A stretch of 64,000 bases of DNA. It comes from Leptotrichia trevisanii DSM 22070 (GTDB lineage: Bacteria; Fusobacteriota; Fusobacteriia; Fusobacteriales; Leptotrichiaceae). Where the stretch lies: positions 1-64,000 of the forward strand of contig NZ_AXVL01000009.1 of NCBI RefSeq assembly GCF_000482505.1, read 5' to 3'. The notes under the pieces are model-generated. The model did not search any database and had not been told where the DNA came from. It saw only the letters and a program-made list of their open reading frames with translations. A program made the translations under genes and the position numbers. Shown here one piece after another: positions 35,219-43,576 of the stretch (position 1 is the first letter of the stretch; every line of letters starts with the position of its first letter).

Positions 35219-35878
35219 TTAATTATTAATTCCGCTTTTTTTCAGATTATCCAGATTATATTTACAATAATCCCGAATTTCACATATATCGCATTTAGGC
35301 CTTCTGGCAATACATTTATCCCGCCCATGTAAAATCATATAATGTGAATATACAAACCAATGCTTTTTTGGAACCAGTTTCATTAATTCCCGCTCGATAA
35401 TTTCAGGGTTATCACTTTTTACAAAACCAATAAGATTTGACAATCTTTTGACGTGTGTATCTACAACAATTCCTTCACGAATGTTCCAAAGTTCACCTAA
35501 AACAACGTTTGCTGTTTTTCGCCCTACACCTGGCAGCTCTACCAGCTTTTCAAGTTCTTTTGGAATCACATCGCCATATTTTTCAAGCATCATTTCAGCA
35601 TTTAATTTTATATTTTTGGCTTTATTTTTATAAAAACCTGTTGATTTTATGTACTTTTCCAGCGTTGCCAAATCCATTTTCCTAATGTCCTTCGGCTCTT
35701 TTACAACTTTAAACAGCTCCTTTGTAACAATGTTTACACGTGCATCGGTACACTGAGCCGATAAAATCACTGCAACCATCAGCTGATAAGGCGTTTCAAA
35801 CTCCAAGGCAGCTCTTGGAACCCCAAATTTTTTTTCTAATATCGGAAATACTTTTTTCAATCTTTCCTTTTTTGTCAT
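35219..35878 (-). CDS. nth: Endonuclease III
   Basis: 219 residues. HhH motif LPGVGRKTANVVLG with the catalytic Lys and Asp (VVDTHVKRLSN) and a [4Fe-4S] cluster signature Cys-x6-Cys-x2-Cys-x5-Cys (CIARRPKCDICEIRDYC) at the C-terminus. A bifunctional glycosylase/AP lyase that removes oxidised pyrimidines. Fits the oxidative-stress theme of the window but sits away from its other members. No operon partner other than traX upstream. Confidence 0.96.
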   Translation of the reverse strand: MTKKERLKKVFPILEKKFGVPRAALEFETPYQLMVAVILSAQCTDARVNIVTKELFKVVKEPKDIRKMDLATLEKYIKSTGFYKNKAKNIKLNAEMMLEKYGDVIPKELEKLVELPGVGRKTANVVLGELWNIREGIVVDTHVKRLSNLIGFVKSDNPEIIERELMKLVPKKHWFVYSHYMILHGRDKCIARRPKCDICEIRDYCKYNLDNLKKSGINN

Positions 35879-35925
35879 TTTCCCTCTCCAAAAATTTATA
35901 TAATTAAATTTTTATATTAAAGTTA

Positions 35926-36612
35926 TTATTTCTTTTCTAAAAAAAACTTTATTATTCCTAAAATAAAAAAATGTACTGGATAAAATAAATAAAAAAAGTA
36001 TTTCATACTTCTTCCCTTTTTCCCATTATACATAAAAATAAAAATCAATGAAATTAGTGAAAAAATTTGCACATCAACAATTTGAAAAACATTTGGAAAA
36101 ATTATATTAAAAACATTTAATATAAGAAAATTCATTAATATTTTAAGTTTATCATTTCTAAAAATATTAAAAATCATTATTAATAAAATCCCATAAGCCC
36201 CATAATCCAATTGAAATTTTTGAGCCAAATATAATATAGCAGCAATCAAAATGATTTTTATAATCTTCATAAAAGGCTCTTTTATCCAATTTTTTCTCAA
36301 ATTTAAAATATAAATTGCAACAAGTCCAAGGGATAATGTGAAAAATATATTGATAGCATAACCATATCCAAATAACACAAAAAGTGCTTGAATACCCACT
36401 GCAAATCCAAATATCCGAAGCAAGTATTTTTTCAAATCCCGTGTATGTACATACCCCTCACCAAGCGTAAATGCAAATATCGGAAAGGCAATCCTTCCAA
36501 TAACCCTCAATATCTCACTTCCACCAATTATAACTTGATAATGATCCAAAAACATTGTTATTAATCCAATTATTTTTAAAACAAATAAACTCAATTCATC
36601 TCCTAGTTCCAA
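35926..36612 (-). CDS. TraX-family membrane protein
   Basis: 228 residues with about seven membrane segments. The start LKIIGLITMFLDHYQVI and GRIAFPIFAFTLGEGYVHTRD are characteristic of TraX. F-plasmid TraX acetylates pilin; chromosomal homologues in Firmicutes and Fusobacteria are uncharacterised, presumably acyltransferases. Near nth, same strand, 47 bp apart. No pilus genes nearby. Very AT-rich (Phe/Ile/Lys). Confidence 0.8.
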   Translation of the reverse strand: MELGDELSLFVLKIIGLITMFLDHYQVIIGGSEILRVIGRIAFPIFAFTLGEGYVHTRDLKKYLLRIFGFAVGIQALFVLFGYGYAINIFFTLSLGLVAIYILNLRKNWIKEPFMKIIKIILIAAILYLAQKFQLDYGAYGILLIMIFNIFRNDKLKILMNFLILNVFNIIFPNVFQIVDVQIFSLISLIFIFMYNGKKGRSMKYFFYLFYPVHFFILGIIKFFLEKK

Positions 36613-36981
36613 TTATTTATGCTTTTGTAACTGCAACACTAGTTTGTTTTTATTTTTTAACTTTTAAAATCAATAAAACTAATTCCTTTTCAAAAAACAC
36701 ATTTTTATTATTTCTGAAAGCCTTTATTTAAACAAACTTTATATAATTCATTATATTTAATCATACCATCTTTTCAATTTAATTTCAAGGATTTTTTTGT
36801 ACAAACTTTGTTATTGCCTATTTTTTTAATTTTATAATAAAACTAAGCTAAAAAGCTATGATTGTTCTACTCAAACCTAAAAATTATTTAATTTTATCAA
36901 AAGAACTCTGAAAAGATTTGAATATACAACACCTCTTAATTTATTCTTGTAACACACATCACACTTTTTCTATTTTTTTTA

Positions 36982-36990
36982 TGTTATAAT
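36982..36990 (+). promoter_or_regulatory. Extended -10 promoter of the 37.1-40.1 kb operon
   Basis: TGT followed by TATAAT (36985-36990). The -35 region (CACTTT) is poor. Predicted start near 36997. Confidence 0.55.
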
Positions 36991-37022
36991 TTATTATACT
37001 GGACAATTTTACAAAACTTATT

Positions 37023-37064
37023 AAAAAGAGTCATAAAATATTTTTCTAAACAAGACTCTTTTTT
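37023..37064 (+). terminator. Terminator/attenuator before the operon
   Basis: AAAAAGAGTC (37023-37032) pairs perfectly with GACTCTTTTT (37054-37063) and ends in a T run. No gene precedes it on the plus strand, so it would cut transcripts starting at 36997 unless transcription reads through. This fits attenuation of the operon or a separate ~65-nt RNA. Confidence 0.7.
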
Positions 37065-37105
37065 AAATATTTAAGATTTTACTTAATTAAAGGAGAAAAA
37101 TTAAT

Positions 37106-38332
37106 ATGTTTAGTTTAGATGATACACTTTATGAAATTATAAATAAATATCCTGAAGCTTTGGATTTTTTTATTGCAAATGGATTTGAGCAATTAAAAAA
37201 TAAGCAGATGCTTGAGGTTATGGGGAAAAATATTAAGTTAAGAATGGCACTTATGTCAAAAAAAATTAATCAGGAACTGTTTGTTGAAAAGCTGGAAACA
37301 TTTTTGCAAAAAGATGCAGATGTTGATGTTTCACTGGATGAAAGTAAAGCTGATGAAAATAGCGACTTGATAATTGAAGGAGTTCTGCCTTGTCCTATCA
37401 GAATACCACTTTTAGAAGGTATAAAAGACTGGGTAAACGAACAGAACGAGAAAAACGATTATACTATTTCATATACCTTGAAATCAGCAAATTTAGGGCT
37501 TGACTGGGTTGTAGAAAAAGTTAAGACAGGTAATCCTGACAAAGTTTCGGATATATTGCTTTCGGCTGGATTTGAGCTTTTTTTTGATAAGAATTTGATG
37601 GGACAATATATGGAAAATGGTATTTTTGAAACACACCTTGAAAATATGAATAAAGATTTTTGCAACGAAACTATTGACTTGCGGGATCCTAAAAAGCGTT
37701 ACGCAATAATGGGAGTTGTGCCAGCAATATTTTTGATAAACAAGACTTCTTTAGGAGATAGAAAAGCACCAGAAACTTGGGCAGACTTGTTAAATGACGA
37801 ATTTGAAGACTCAGTTGCATTGCCAATGGCTGATTTGGACTTGTTTAATGCCCTTCTTGCAAATCTTTACAAAGATTTCGGAATGGATGGGATACATAAA
37901 TTGGCACGTTCATACAAAAAGAGCTTGCACCCTGCTCAAATGGTAAAAGCCAGAACTAGAACACCTGAAGCCCCTGCTGTCAGCATTATTCCATACTTCT
38001 TTTCACAAATGATTGATGGATCAGGAGACTTGGAAGCTGTATGGCCAAAAGATGGAGCTTTGCTAAGCCCAATATTTATGATTACAAAAAAATCTAAGGC
38101 AGATAAAATCAAGCCATTTATGGACTTATTCATGTCAAATGAGATTGGAACAATTTTTTCTGCAAATGGAAAATTCCCATCAACAAATCCAAATGTGGAT
38201 AACCATTTAGAAGAACATCAGAATTTTAAATGGATTGGCTGGGATTTTATTTATAGCCATGATATTGGGAAAATTATTCGTGAATGTGAAGAAGAATTTA
38301 ATAATGATGTACAAAAAAGCCTTGCACAATAA
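37106..38332 (+). CDS. DUF1858-type domain fused to a binding-protein-like domain, cytoplasmic
   Basis: 408 residues. Residues 1-75 are a small helical domain like DUF1858 (TLYEIINKYPEALDFFIANGF). Residues 88-408 have the look of a type 2 periplasmic substrate-binding protein (IEGVLPCPIRIPLLEGIKDW ... APETWADLLNDEFEDSVALP ... IFMITKKSKADKIKPFMDLF), as in iron or polyamine ABC systems. There is no signal peptide or lipobox, so the protein stays in the cytoplasm, unlike transport binding proteins. It heads an operon with a GTPase and a lone ABC ATPase. The ligand is unknown; a metal or cofactor is the guess. Cys in VLPCP and CNE could matter. Confidence 0.7.
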   Translation: MFSLDDTLYEIINKYPEALDFFIANGFEQLKNKQMLEVMGKNIKLRMALMSKKINQELFVEKLETFLQKDADVDVSLDESKADENSDLIIEGVLPCPIRIPLLEGIKDWVNEQNEKNDYTISYTLKSANLGLDWVVEKVKTGNPDKVSDILLSAGFELFFDKNLMGQYMENGIFETHLENMNKDFCNETIDLRDPKKRYAIMGVVPAIFLINKTSLGDRKAPETWADLLNDEFEDSVALPMADLDLFNALLANLYKDFGMDGIHKLARSYKKSLHPAQMVKARTRTPEAPAVSIIPYFFSQMIDGSGDLEAVWPKDGALLSPIFMITKKSKADKIKPFMDLFMSNEIGTIFSANGKFPSTNPNVDNHLEEHQNFKWIGWDFIYSHDIGKIIRECEEEFNNDVQKSLAQ

Positions 38333-38362
38333 AATTTAAAAGAATAAAAAAGGAGATCAACT

Positions 38363-39055
38363 ATGAATTTAATAATATTTTCAGGCCCACCATCATCAGG
38401 AAAAACAAGCGTTATTCTAAAAACAGTAGAAGCCTTAAAATCACAAGGAATGTCAGTTGGAGTAGTAAAATTCGACTGCCTTTACACAGATGATGACAAA
38501 TTATACGCAAAAGCAGGAATCCCAGTAAAAAAAGGGATTTCAGGAGCTTTATGCCCAGACCATTTCTTCGTATCAAATATCGAGGAAGTCGTGCAATGGG
38601 GAAACAGTCTTGGACTTTCAATATTAATTACAGAATCGGCAGGACTTTGCAACAGATGTTCGCCATATATCAAGGACATCAAGGGAGTCTGTGTAATCGA
38701 CAATTTATCAGGAATTAATACACCTAAAAAGATTGGACCATTATTAAAAGCCGCTGATATTGTGATTATTACAAAAGGGGACATTGTTTCACAAGCTGAA
38801 CGTGAAGTTTTTGCCTCACGTGTGAACTCTGTAAATCCAAAAGCTGTAACAATGCACGTTAACGGGCTTACTGGACAAGGAGCGTACGAATTAAGTACAC
38901 TTCTTTACGAAAAAGAACTGGAAATAGACAGCGTTCAAGGAATGGAACTTAGATTTCCAATGCCATCGGCACTTTGCTCTTACTGCTTAGGAGAAAAGAG
39001 AATTGGTGAAAAATACCAGATGGGTAATGTCCGAAAAATGAATTTACAGCAATAA
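38363..39055 (+). CDS. HypB/CobW/UreG-like GTPase with CxxC motifs
   Basis: 230 residues. P-loop GPPSSGKT (8-15), switch-like LITESAGLC with CNRC at 96-99, G4-like TKGD (137-140), and a second CSYC at 205-208; Cys39 and Cys64 add possible ligands. This matches the SIMIBI class of metallochaperone GTPases that insert Ni, Co or related metals, with two CxxC pairs replacing the usual CxCC. RBS AAAGGAG before ATG at 38363, 31 bp after the binding-protein-like gene and 34 bp before the ABC ATPase gene. A role in assembling or delivering a metal centre is inferred. Confidence 0.75.
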   Translation: MNLIIFSGPPSSGKTSVILKTVEALKSQGMSVGVVKFDCLYTDDDKLYAKAGIPVKKGISGALCPDHFFVSNIEEVVQWGNSLGLSILITESAGLCNRCSPYIKDIKGVCVIDNLSGINTPKKIGPLLKAADIVIITKGDIVSQAEREVFASRVNSVNPKAVTMHVNGLTGQGAYELSTLLYEKELEIDSVQGMELRFPMPSALCSYCLGEKRIGEKYQMGNVRKMNLQQ

Positions 39056-39089
39056 AAAAATTGATAAAAATAATAAAAAAGGAAAAAAT

Positions 39090-40106
39090 ATGAAAAATAA
39101 CGATTTGATAAATAAATTGACTATTAGGGAACTTAGCAATAAATATCCCTTTGCAGAAAACTTTTTTACAGAAAATAACTTGCCTGTGGAAACTTTTCAG
39201 AATAAGACATTTCACGAGTTCATCGTAACTTTTGCAGAAGATAAAATCGAGGACTTTGCACTGGATGTGGAAAAAATTGAAGAAAGTCTTGTTGACTACA
39301 TTGAGCAGATGAAACTTTTTTTGGGAATGGAAGAGGAAAATTCGATTGATATGCTTACAATTGTCGGTGGGCAAGATAAATCTGGGAATAAAGAGGGATT
39401 TGAGCGGCTTGATATTCATAAATCAGAAATTATTTCCATTGTAGGGCCTACAGGCTCTGGAAAATCAAGACTTCTTGCCGACATCGAATGGACTGCCCAG
39501 AAAGACACGCCAACACAGCGTCAAATCCTTATAAACGGTGAACTTCCAGACAAAAAATGGCGTTATTCCTCAAACAACAAATTAGTCGCACAACTATCAC
39601 AAAACATGAATTTCGTTATGGATTTATCAGTAAAGGAATTTCTAGAATTGCATGCTCAAAGCCGAATGATTGAAGACATTGATGAAACTGTAGAAAAAAT
39701 CATTACTGCTGCAAACAATCTGGCTGGAGAGCAATTTGACTTAACTACTGCAATCACAGCCCTAAGTGGTGGACAATCCCGTGCTTTAATGATTGCCGAC
39801 ACAGCCATTTTAAGCTCATCTCCAATTGTCCTAATTGACGAAATTGAAAATGCAGGAATTGACAGGAAAAAAGCCTTGGAATTGCTTGTTTCATCAGACA
39901 AAATCGTATTAATGGCAACACACGACCCAACATTAGCACTAATAGCAGACAAACGAATTATAATAAAAAATGGTGGAATCAATAAAATTATTACGACAAG
40001 CCCTGAAGAAAAGAAAATTTTGAAAAAACTGGATGAAATGGATGATATTATTCAAAAAATGAGAAGCGATTTAAGAAAAGGGGAAATTTTAAAAAATGAT
40101 TTTTAA
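39090..40106 (+). CDS. Stand-alone ABC-type ATPase with DUF1858-like N-terminus
   Basis: 338 residues. The N-terminus (1-80) is again a helical region like that of the first gene (LTIRELSNKYPFAENFFTENNL). The nucleotide-binding domain has Walker A GPTGSGKS (119-126), signature LSGGQS (225-230), Walker B IVLIDE (246-251) and His278 in ATHD. It lacks membrane segments and there is no permease gene nearby, so this is not a conventional transporter. A DUF1858-like N-terminus on both the first and third gene products suggests they dock through it or share a partner. RBS AAAAAGGA is present. Confidence 0.75.
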   Translation: MKNNDLINKLTIRELSNKYPFAENFFTENNLPVETFQNKTFHEFIVTFAEDKIEDFALDVEKIEESLVDYIEQMKLFLGMEEENSIDMLTIVGGQDKSGNKEGFERLDIHKSEIISIVGPTGSGKSRLLADIEWTAQKDTPTQRQILINGELPDKKWRYSSNNKLVAQLSQNMNFVMDLSVKEFLELHAQSRMIEDIDETVEKIITAANNLAGEQFDLTTAITALSGGQSRALMIADTAILSSSPIVLIDEIENAGIDRKKALELLVSSDKIVLMATHDPTLALIADKRIIIKNGGINKIITTSPEEKKILKKLDEMDDIIQKMRSDLRKGEILKNDF

Positions 40107-40147
40107 TCAAGAAATTTGTTTTTAAAAATTAATAATAAAAGTAAATT

Positions 40148-40188
40148 AGGGAGAAATATTCAGAATTTGTTTATTTTCTCCCTTTTTA
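40148..40188 (+). terminator. Terminator of the 37.1-40.1 kb operon
   Basis: AGGGAGAAA (40148-40156) pairs with TTTCTCCCT (40175-40183), followed by T. Confidence 0.85.
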
Positions 40189-40369
40189 AATGGAGAATAA
40201 AAAGAACTGAAACAACTGGAGAATTTGAGAAATTGATTGAAAATGAAGATAAAGTTCATATTACACAATATTAAGCCATAGCGTTTGTTAAATCGTTTTT
40301 GGGTATAAAAAATATCCTACCTGATGCAAAATTTTTTTGTTATAGGGCTAATATGATCCTATTTCAAAA

Positions 40370-40408
40370 CAAAAAATAACCGCTGTCTTTTACAACAACG
40401 ATTATTTT
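40370..40408 (-). terminator. Terminator of the immunity-like gene
   Basis: On the minus strand AAAATAATCGTTG (40408-40396) pairs with CAGCGGTTATTTT (40385-40373), 13 bp with two wobbles, followed by TTT. Confidence 0.75.
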
Positions 40409-40432
40409 AAAAATTAGCTTTATTTTTTATCA

Positions 40433-41101
40433 CTATTTTTTCAACAATTTCTCCATTTTTCTATATAATAGTGATTTATATTCCATTTCTTCAATATATT
40501 TTTCTACGCTTTCTTCTCCTTCTTTTAATTTTTCTTCTAATGTAACTGCTTCTTTTAATATATCGTTATAAAAGTCATATCTCTTTGAATATTTATTATA
40601 TTCTTCTCTTACTTTATCAATATTTTCCTGTATTTTTGAATATTTTTTAAACTTTGCAAAAGTAGTAGCTCTAAATAAATATCTATAAATTTCTGCTCCT
40701 ATATATAATTTATCATTTCCTACTATTTCTTCAAAAAAAGTATCTAAATCTTCATATTTTTTAAACCAAGGGATTATTTTGTTTTTTATTTCTTCTAAAA
40801 TACTTTTCATCCCTTTTTCCATCTTTTCTTCTCCGTCCAAATCTACAAATTCTGTCTCACTACCATTTCCTATAGAATTTTTCATTATATAACTATATAT
40901 CGGTATTATTGCATACTCTACTCTTAATTCATGATAATATCTGAAAAAACCTATATATTCAAATAATCCTAGTTTATTTAATTTAAAAAATTTTCCTGTT
41001 CCTTTCTTTTTAAATCCAAAGTCTTTCATTGGTTTATTAAAAATTTCTTTAAAATATTTCTTATATAGTTCATTGTATTCTTTTGTTGATAATTCTTCCA
41101 T
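40433..41101 (-). CDS. DUF4304-like protein, possible immunity protein
   Basis: 222 residues, no signal peptide or membrane segment. The start (YKKYFKEIFNKPMKDFGFKKKGTGKFFKL) matches the DUF4304 pattern, a family frequently found as immunity proteins next to polymorphic or contact-dependent toxins. The C-terminal half is a long helical region rich in Glu/Lys. Directly upstream on the same strand are a CdiA-CT-like toxin fragment (41115-41303) and a small unknown gene, so an immunity role is inferred. The family assignment is from recall. Confidence 0.55.
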   Translation of the reverse strand: MEELSTKEYNELYKKYFKEIFNKPMKDFGFKKKGTGKFFKLNKLGLFEYIGFFRYYHELRVEYAIIPIYSYIMKNSIGNGSETEFVDLDGEEKMEKGMKSILEEIKNKIIPWFKKYEDLDTFFEEIVGNDKLYIGAEIYRYLFRATTFAKFKKYSKIQENIDKVREEYNKYSKRYDFYNDILKEAVTLEEKLKEGEESVEKYIEEMEYKSLLYRKMEKLLKK

Positions 41102-41114
41102 TTCTTCTTCCTTT

Positions 41115-41303
41115 CTATTTCCATATTGTTATATCTGATTTTTTTATTGTTCCATTAGATTTTTCAATTATTTTCTGGGTTATTTCTTTTTCTTGTACAG
41201 CTGTAATTCCTTGTCCTCTAGCGTCAATTACAATATTTTGTCTTGTTCCAATAGGTAGTTCATTTTTTCTTTTTTCATATTGTTCTACTATAGCTTTAGC
41301 CAT
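41115..41303 (-). pseudogene. C-terminal toxin-domain fragment (CdiA-CT-like)
   Basis: 62 residues. The core GTRQNIVIDARGQGITAVQ and the end KSNGTIKKSDITIW fit C-terminal nuclease-type domains of contact-dependent or polymorphic toxins. There is no SD before its ATG and no delivery region upstream, so it is either a displaced 'orphan' toxin tip or a decayed remnant translated by coupling to the gene that ends 1 nt before it. It precedes a DUF4304-like gene, the expected place for its antidote. Confidence 0.5.
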
Positions 41304-41304
41304 A

Positions 41305-41499
41305 TTAATTTGTTATGCCGTATTTATTTATAAATTCATCTGGAGTTTCATTAAATTTTACATTTCCAAATTTTTCCTTTATTTCTTCCTCAGAAACATT
41401 GAATTGAATATTGTTATTATCTTTTTTTATATAAAAATACCTTGAACATCTTTTCTTCTTTAAGTTTTTTTTTCTTTCAACATTATTTATCATTTTCAT
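41305..41499 (-). CDS. Small hypothetical protein in the toxin/immunity cluster
   Basis: 64 residues with a very basic N-terminus (KKNLKKKRCSR) and a Glu/Lys/Asn-rich remainder. Family not recognised. Its stop is 1 nt before the toxin-like fragment's start, so the two may be coupled, or both may be parts of one broken gene. No strong SD is present. Confidence 0.4.
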   Translation of the reverse strand: MKMINNVERKKNLKKKRCSRYFYIKKDNNNIQFNVSEEEIKEKFGNVKFNETPDEFINKYGITN

Positions 41500-41536
41500 A
41501 ACCAGTATTATTTTATGCCCTGATATTATTCTTTAT

Positions 41537-42712
41537 TCAAGGTTGTCGAACAGATTTATTAATTCTAAAAATTAAATACATAACCACAAAAATAACAACT
41601 GTAACATTTATCACAAATAAATTAACAACACTAATTTTTCTTAATAATAAACTAGAAACAAATAACGTTCCGAATGAAAAAATCCTTGAAAAAAATGATT
41701 TCATTGAAGTTATTGCACTTATTTTTTCTTTTGACAAGATTTTATTAAAGTGAAATTCAAAATAATAGTTAATTATAAAAAAAATTGTACATAATATTAG
41801 GTATATCCCTGTAAATATTAGATTATTTTTTAATATTATTACAGTTATTGCCATTAAAAATATTAAAATTAACAATAAATACAATTTCTTCGTATTTATA
41901 AGCAGAATATTTGTATTGTATGCAATAATTACAATTATTTGAAACAGCACATACATTACAAAAAAATTCTTTTCTCCAATTCCTTTATCTAAAAAAAGTT
42001 TTTGCCATAACTGAAAATGGCTTTGAATAAAAATTTGTATAATTCCAAAAAATATAAAATAATATTTCATTACTCTTTTTTCTTTCAATTCAGAAATGCA
42101 CTCGGCTATGTGCTTTTTAAAAATTTGAAAGTTTATATTTTCATTTGCTTTTTTATTCTCATCGGAAAAAAATAAGGCTGTTAGCAATATATTGAGAAGT
42201 ATCAAAGTAATAGAAATAAAATAAATATTTACACCTATCTTAAAATAAAGTAAAAATCCTATTCCTGAACCTAAAATAGAAGAAAAAGTCGAAATTTGCT
42301 TTTGATATTTTAAAAATTTTTGCAATCCAGTTTCATTATTTTTCAAACTATTTATTAAAACTACATCAATTGTTCCAGTTTCTAGTGCATTTGCCAATCC
42401 ATATATTGTATATGCGACTGATAACCAAAACAGGCTTTTAGAAAATATAATTAGGAAAAAAGTTATAATCAATGTAAGCAATGATAAAATATAGACTTTT
42501 TTTCGTGAATATAAATCCGACATTACTCCACTTGGAATCTCAAAAATAATCATTGAAAGGTTAAAAAAAGACTGCATTAGCACAATCTGCGACATTAACA
42601 AGCCTTTTTTCAGAAAAAGTACAGTCAAAATGGAATGTGGCATTGTGGAAGCTAAAAATAGTAAAAAAGTGCTTATATAGTAAACTTTGGTATTTTTATC
42701 TATAAGATTCAT
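41537..42712 (-). CDS. Major facilitator superfamily transporter
   Basis: 391 residues with about 12 membrane segments. MFS signature between TM2 and TM3 is visible as SGVMSDLYSRKKVYIL (G-x-x-x-D-x-x-x-R-K-K). The central loop (about 190-215) is charged. The substrate cannot be inferred; drug efflux is the usual guess. It is flanked by a methyltransferase and the toxin-like cluster. Confidence 0.85.
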   Translation of the reverse strand: MNLIDKNTKVYYISTFLLFLASTMPHSILTVLFLKKGLLMSQIVLMQSFFNLSMIIFEIPSGVMSDLYSRKKVYILSLLTLIITFFLIIFSKSLFWLSVAYTIYGLANALETGTIDVVLINSLKNNETGLQKFLKYQKQISTFSSILGSGIGFLLYFKIGVNIYFISITLILLNILLTALFFSDENKKANENINFQIFKKHIAECISELKEKRVMKYYFIFFGIIQIFIQSHFQLWQKLFLDKGIGEKNFFVMYVLFQIIVIIAYNTNILLINTKKLYLLLILIFLMAITVIILKNNLIFTGIYLILCTIFFIINYYFEFHFNKILSKEKISAITSMKSFFSRIFSFGTLFVSSLLLRKISVVNLFVINVTVVIFVVMYLIFRINKSVRQP

Positions 42713-42789
42713 TATTTTTACCGCCTTTCCAATCCCTTTTATCTTTTAATAATTTTTTCCGATTTCCTGTATTTCTGATTTTTACTGTT

Positions 42790-43554
42790 TCAAATCTTCT
42801 TACCCACAATATAAAATCTATGAATTCTTCCTTCCACTGCTCCATTTGACTCAATTATTTCCTGTACTTTATACAAATTGTCAAGATGGCTTTCGACTGA
42901 AAAATTTGGAAATTCCCATTCAATAATTTTTGCAAACCATACAAGAGCTCCTGTATCAAAAAACTTTATTGGTTGAAATGTTTCCCCACTTTCTAATATT
43001 TCAAATCCTTGTTCAGAAATTTCCTGCTGTTTAATATTGAGATAATGCTCAGCGTACGGTAAATCTTTATATTTAGGTAGTAATATTTCAACAAGTTCCC
43101 TATCATTTTCTGCCCCTACCTGCTGTGTAATAAAAATTCCATCTTTTTTCAAGACTCTTTTTAATTCTGTAACATTATAAGCCCCATGCCGATTGGTAAT
43201 TATGTCAAAATATTCATTTTCAAATGGGAGTTTTTCATCTCCATCCGCTTCTTTAAAATCTATTCCCAATGGCAGCAATACTTTTTTACACAGTTCAACA
43301 TTTGGCTGATAACCTTCAATTGATGATGTGTTATGTTTTGGATGATTTAATGAAAGCAAAAACTCTCCACCACCTGTTTCCATATCCAGCAATTTCATAT
43401 TATTTTTCAGATACTTATTTATGACTGTTCTAAAATCCCAAGGTAAATTTTCCTCTTCTGAATAACGTCCATAAATATGAGAAAAATCCCATCCATGTAT
43501 ATGTGCCATTTTTTCTTCTTTCAGCCACTCTTCTTTTAATTTATTTTTATCCAT
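42790..43554 (-). CDS. Class I SAM-dependent methyltransferase
   Basis: 254 residues. The SAM-binding region is LLDMETGGGEFLLSLNHP, with acidic residue in SIEGYQPN and a motif FDIITNRHGAYN in place of the usual catalytic segment. It starts MDKNKLKEEWLKEEKMAHIHGWDFSHIYGRY, typical of a family of putative small-molecule or rRNA methyltransferases in Firmicutes. The substrate is unknown. Same strand as the MFS and DUF1275 genes, 22 bp from the latter. Confidence 0.8.
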   Translation of the reverse strand: MDKNKLKEEWLKEEKMAHIHGWDFSHIYGRYSEEENLPWDFRTVINKYLKNNMKLLDMETGGGEFLLSLNHPKHNTSSIEGYQPNVELCKKVLLPLGIDFKEADGDEKLPFENEYFDIITNRHGAYNVTELKRVLKKDGIFITQQVGAENDRELVEILLPKYKDLPYAEHYLNIKQQEISEQGFEILESGETFQPIKFFDTGALVWFAKIIEWEFPNFSVESHLDNLYKVQEIIESNGAVEGRIHRFYIVGKKI

Positions 43555-43576
43555 ATATTTCCTTTTAATAAATTTC

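Larger units (their letters stand above)
36613..37105. other. Divergent intergenic region traX / binding-protein operon
   Basis: No gene seen. It contains a direct-repeat-like copy (36836-36905) related to 33487-33540, an extended -10 promoter (36985-36990) and a complete intrinsic terminator (37023-37064) placed between that promoter and the first gene of the 37.1-40.1 kb operon. Confidence 0.55.
40107..40432. other. Intergenic region after the operon
   Basis: Contains the operon terminator (40148-40188) and a terminator for the convergent minus-strand gene (40370-40408). Between them a short frame ends at TAA 40274 and may be a decayed gene fragment, but it has no recognisable identity. 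Confidence 0.55.

Noticed and set aside
40196-40274. Short plus-strand frame ending RIKRTETTGEFEK...HITQY before a TAA
   Set aside because: It looks protein-like and may be a gene relic, but it is too short, has no start with an RBS and matches no family I recognise.
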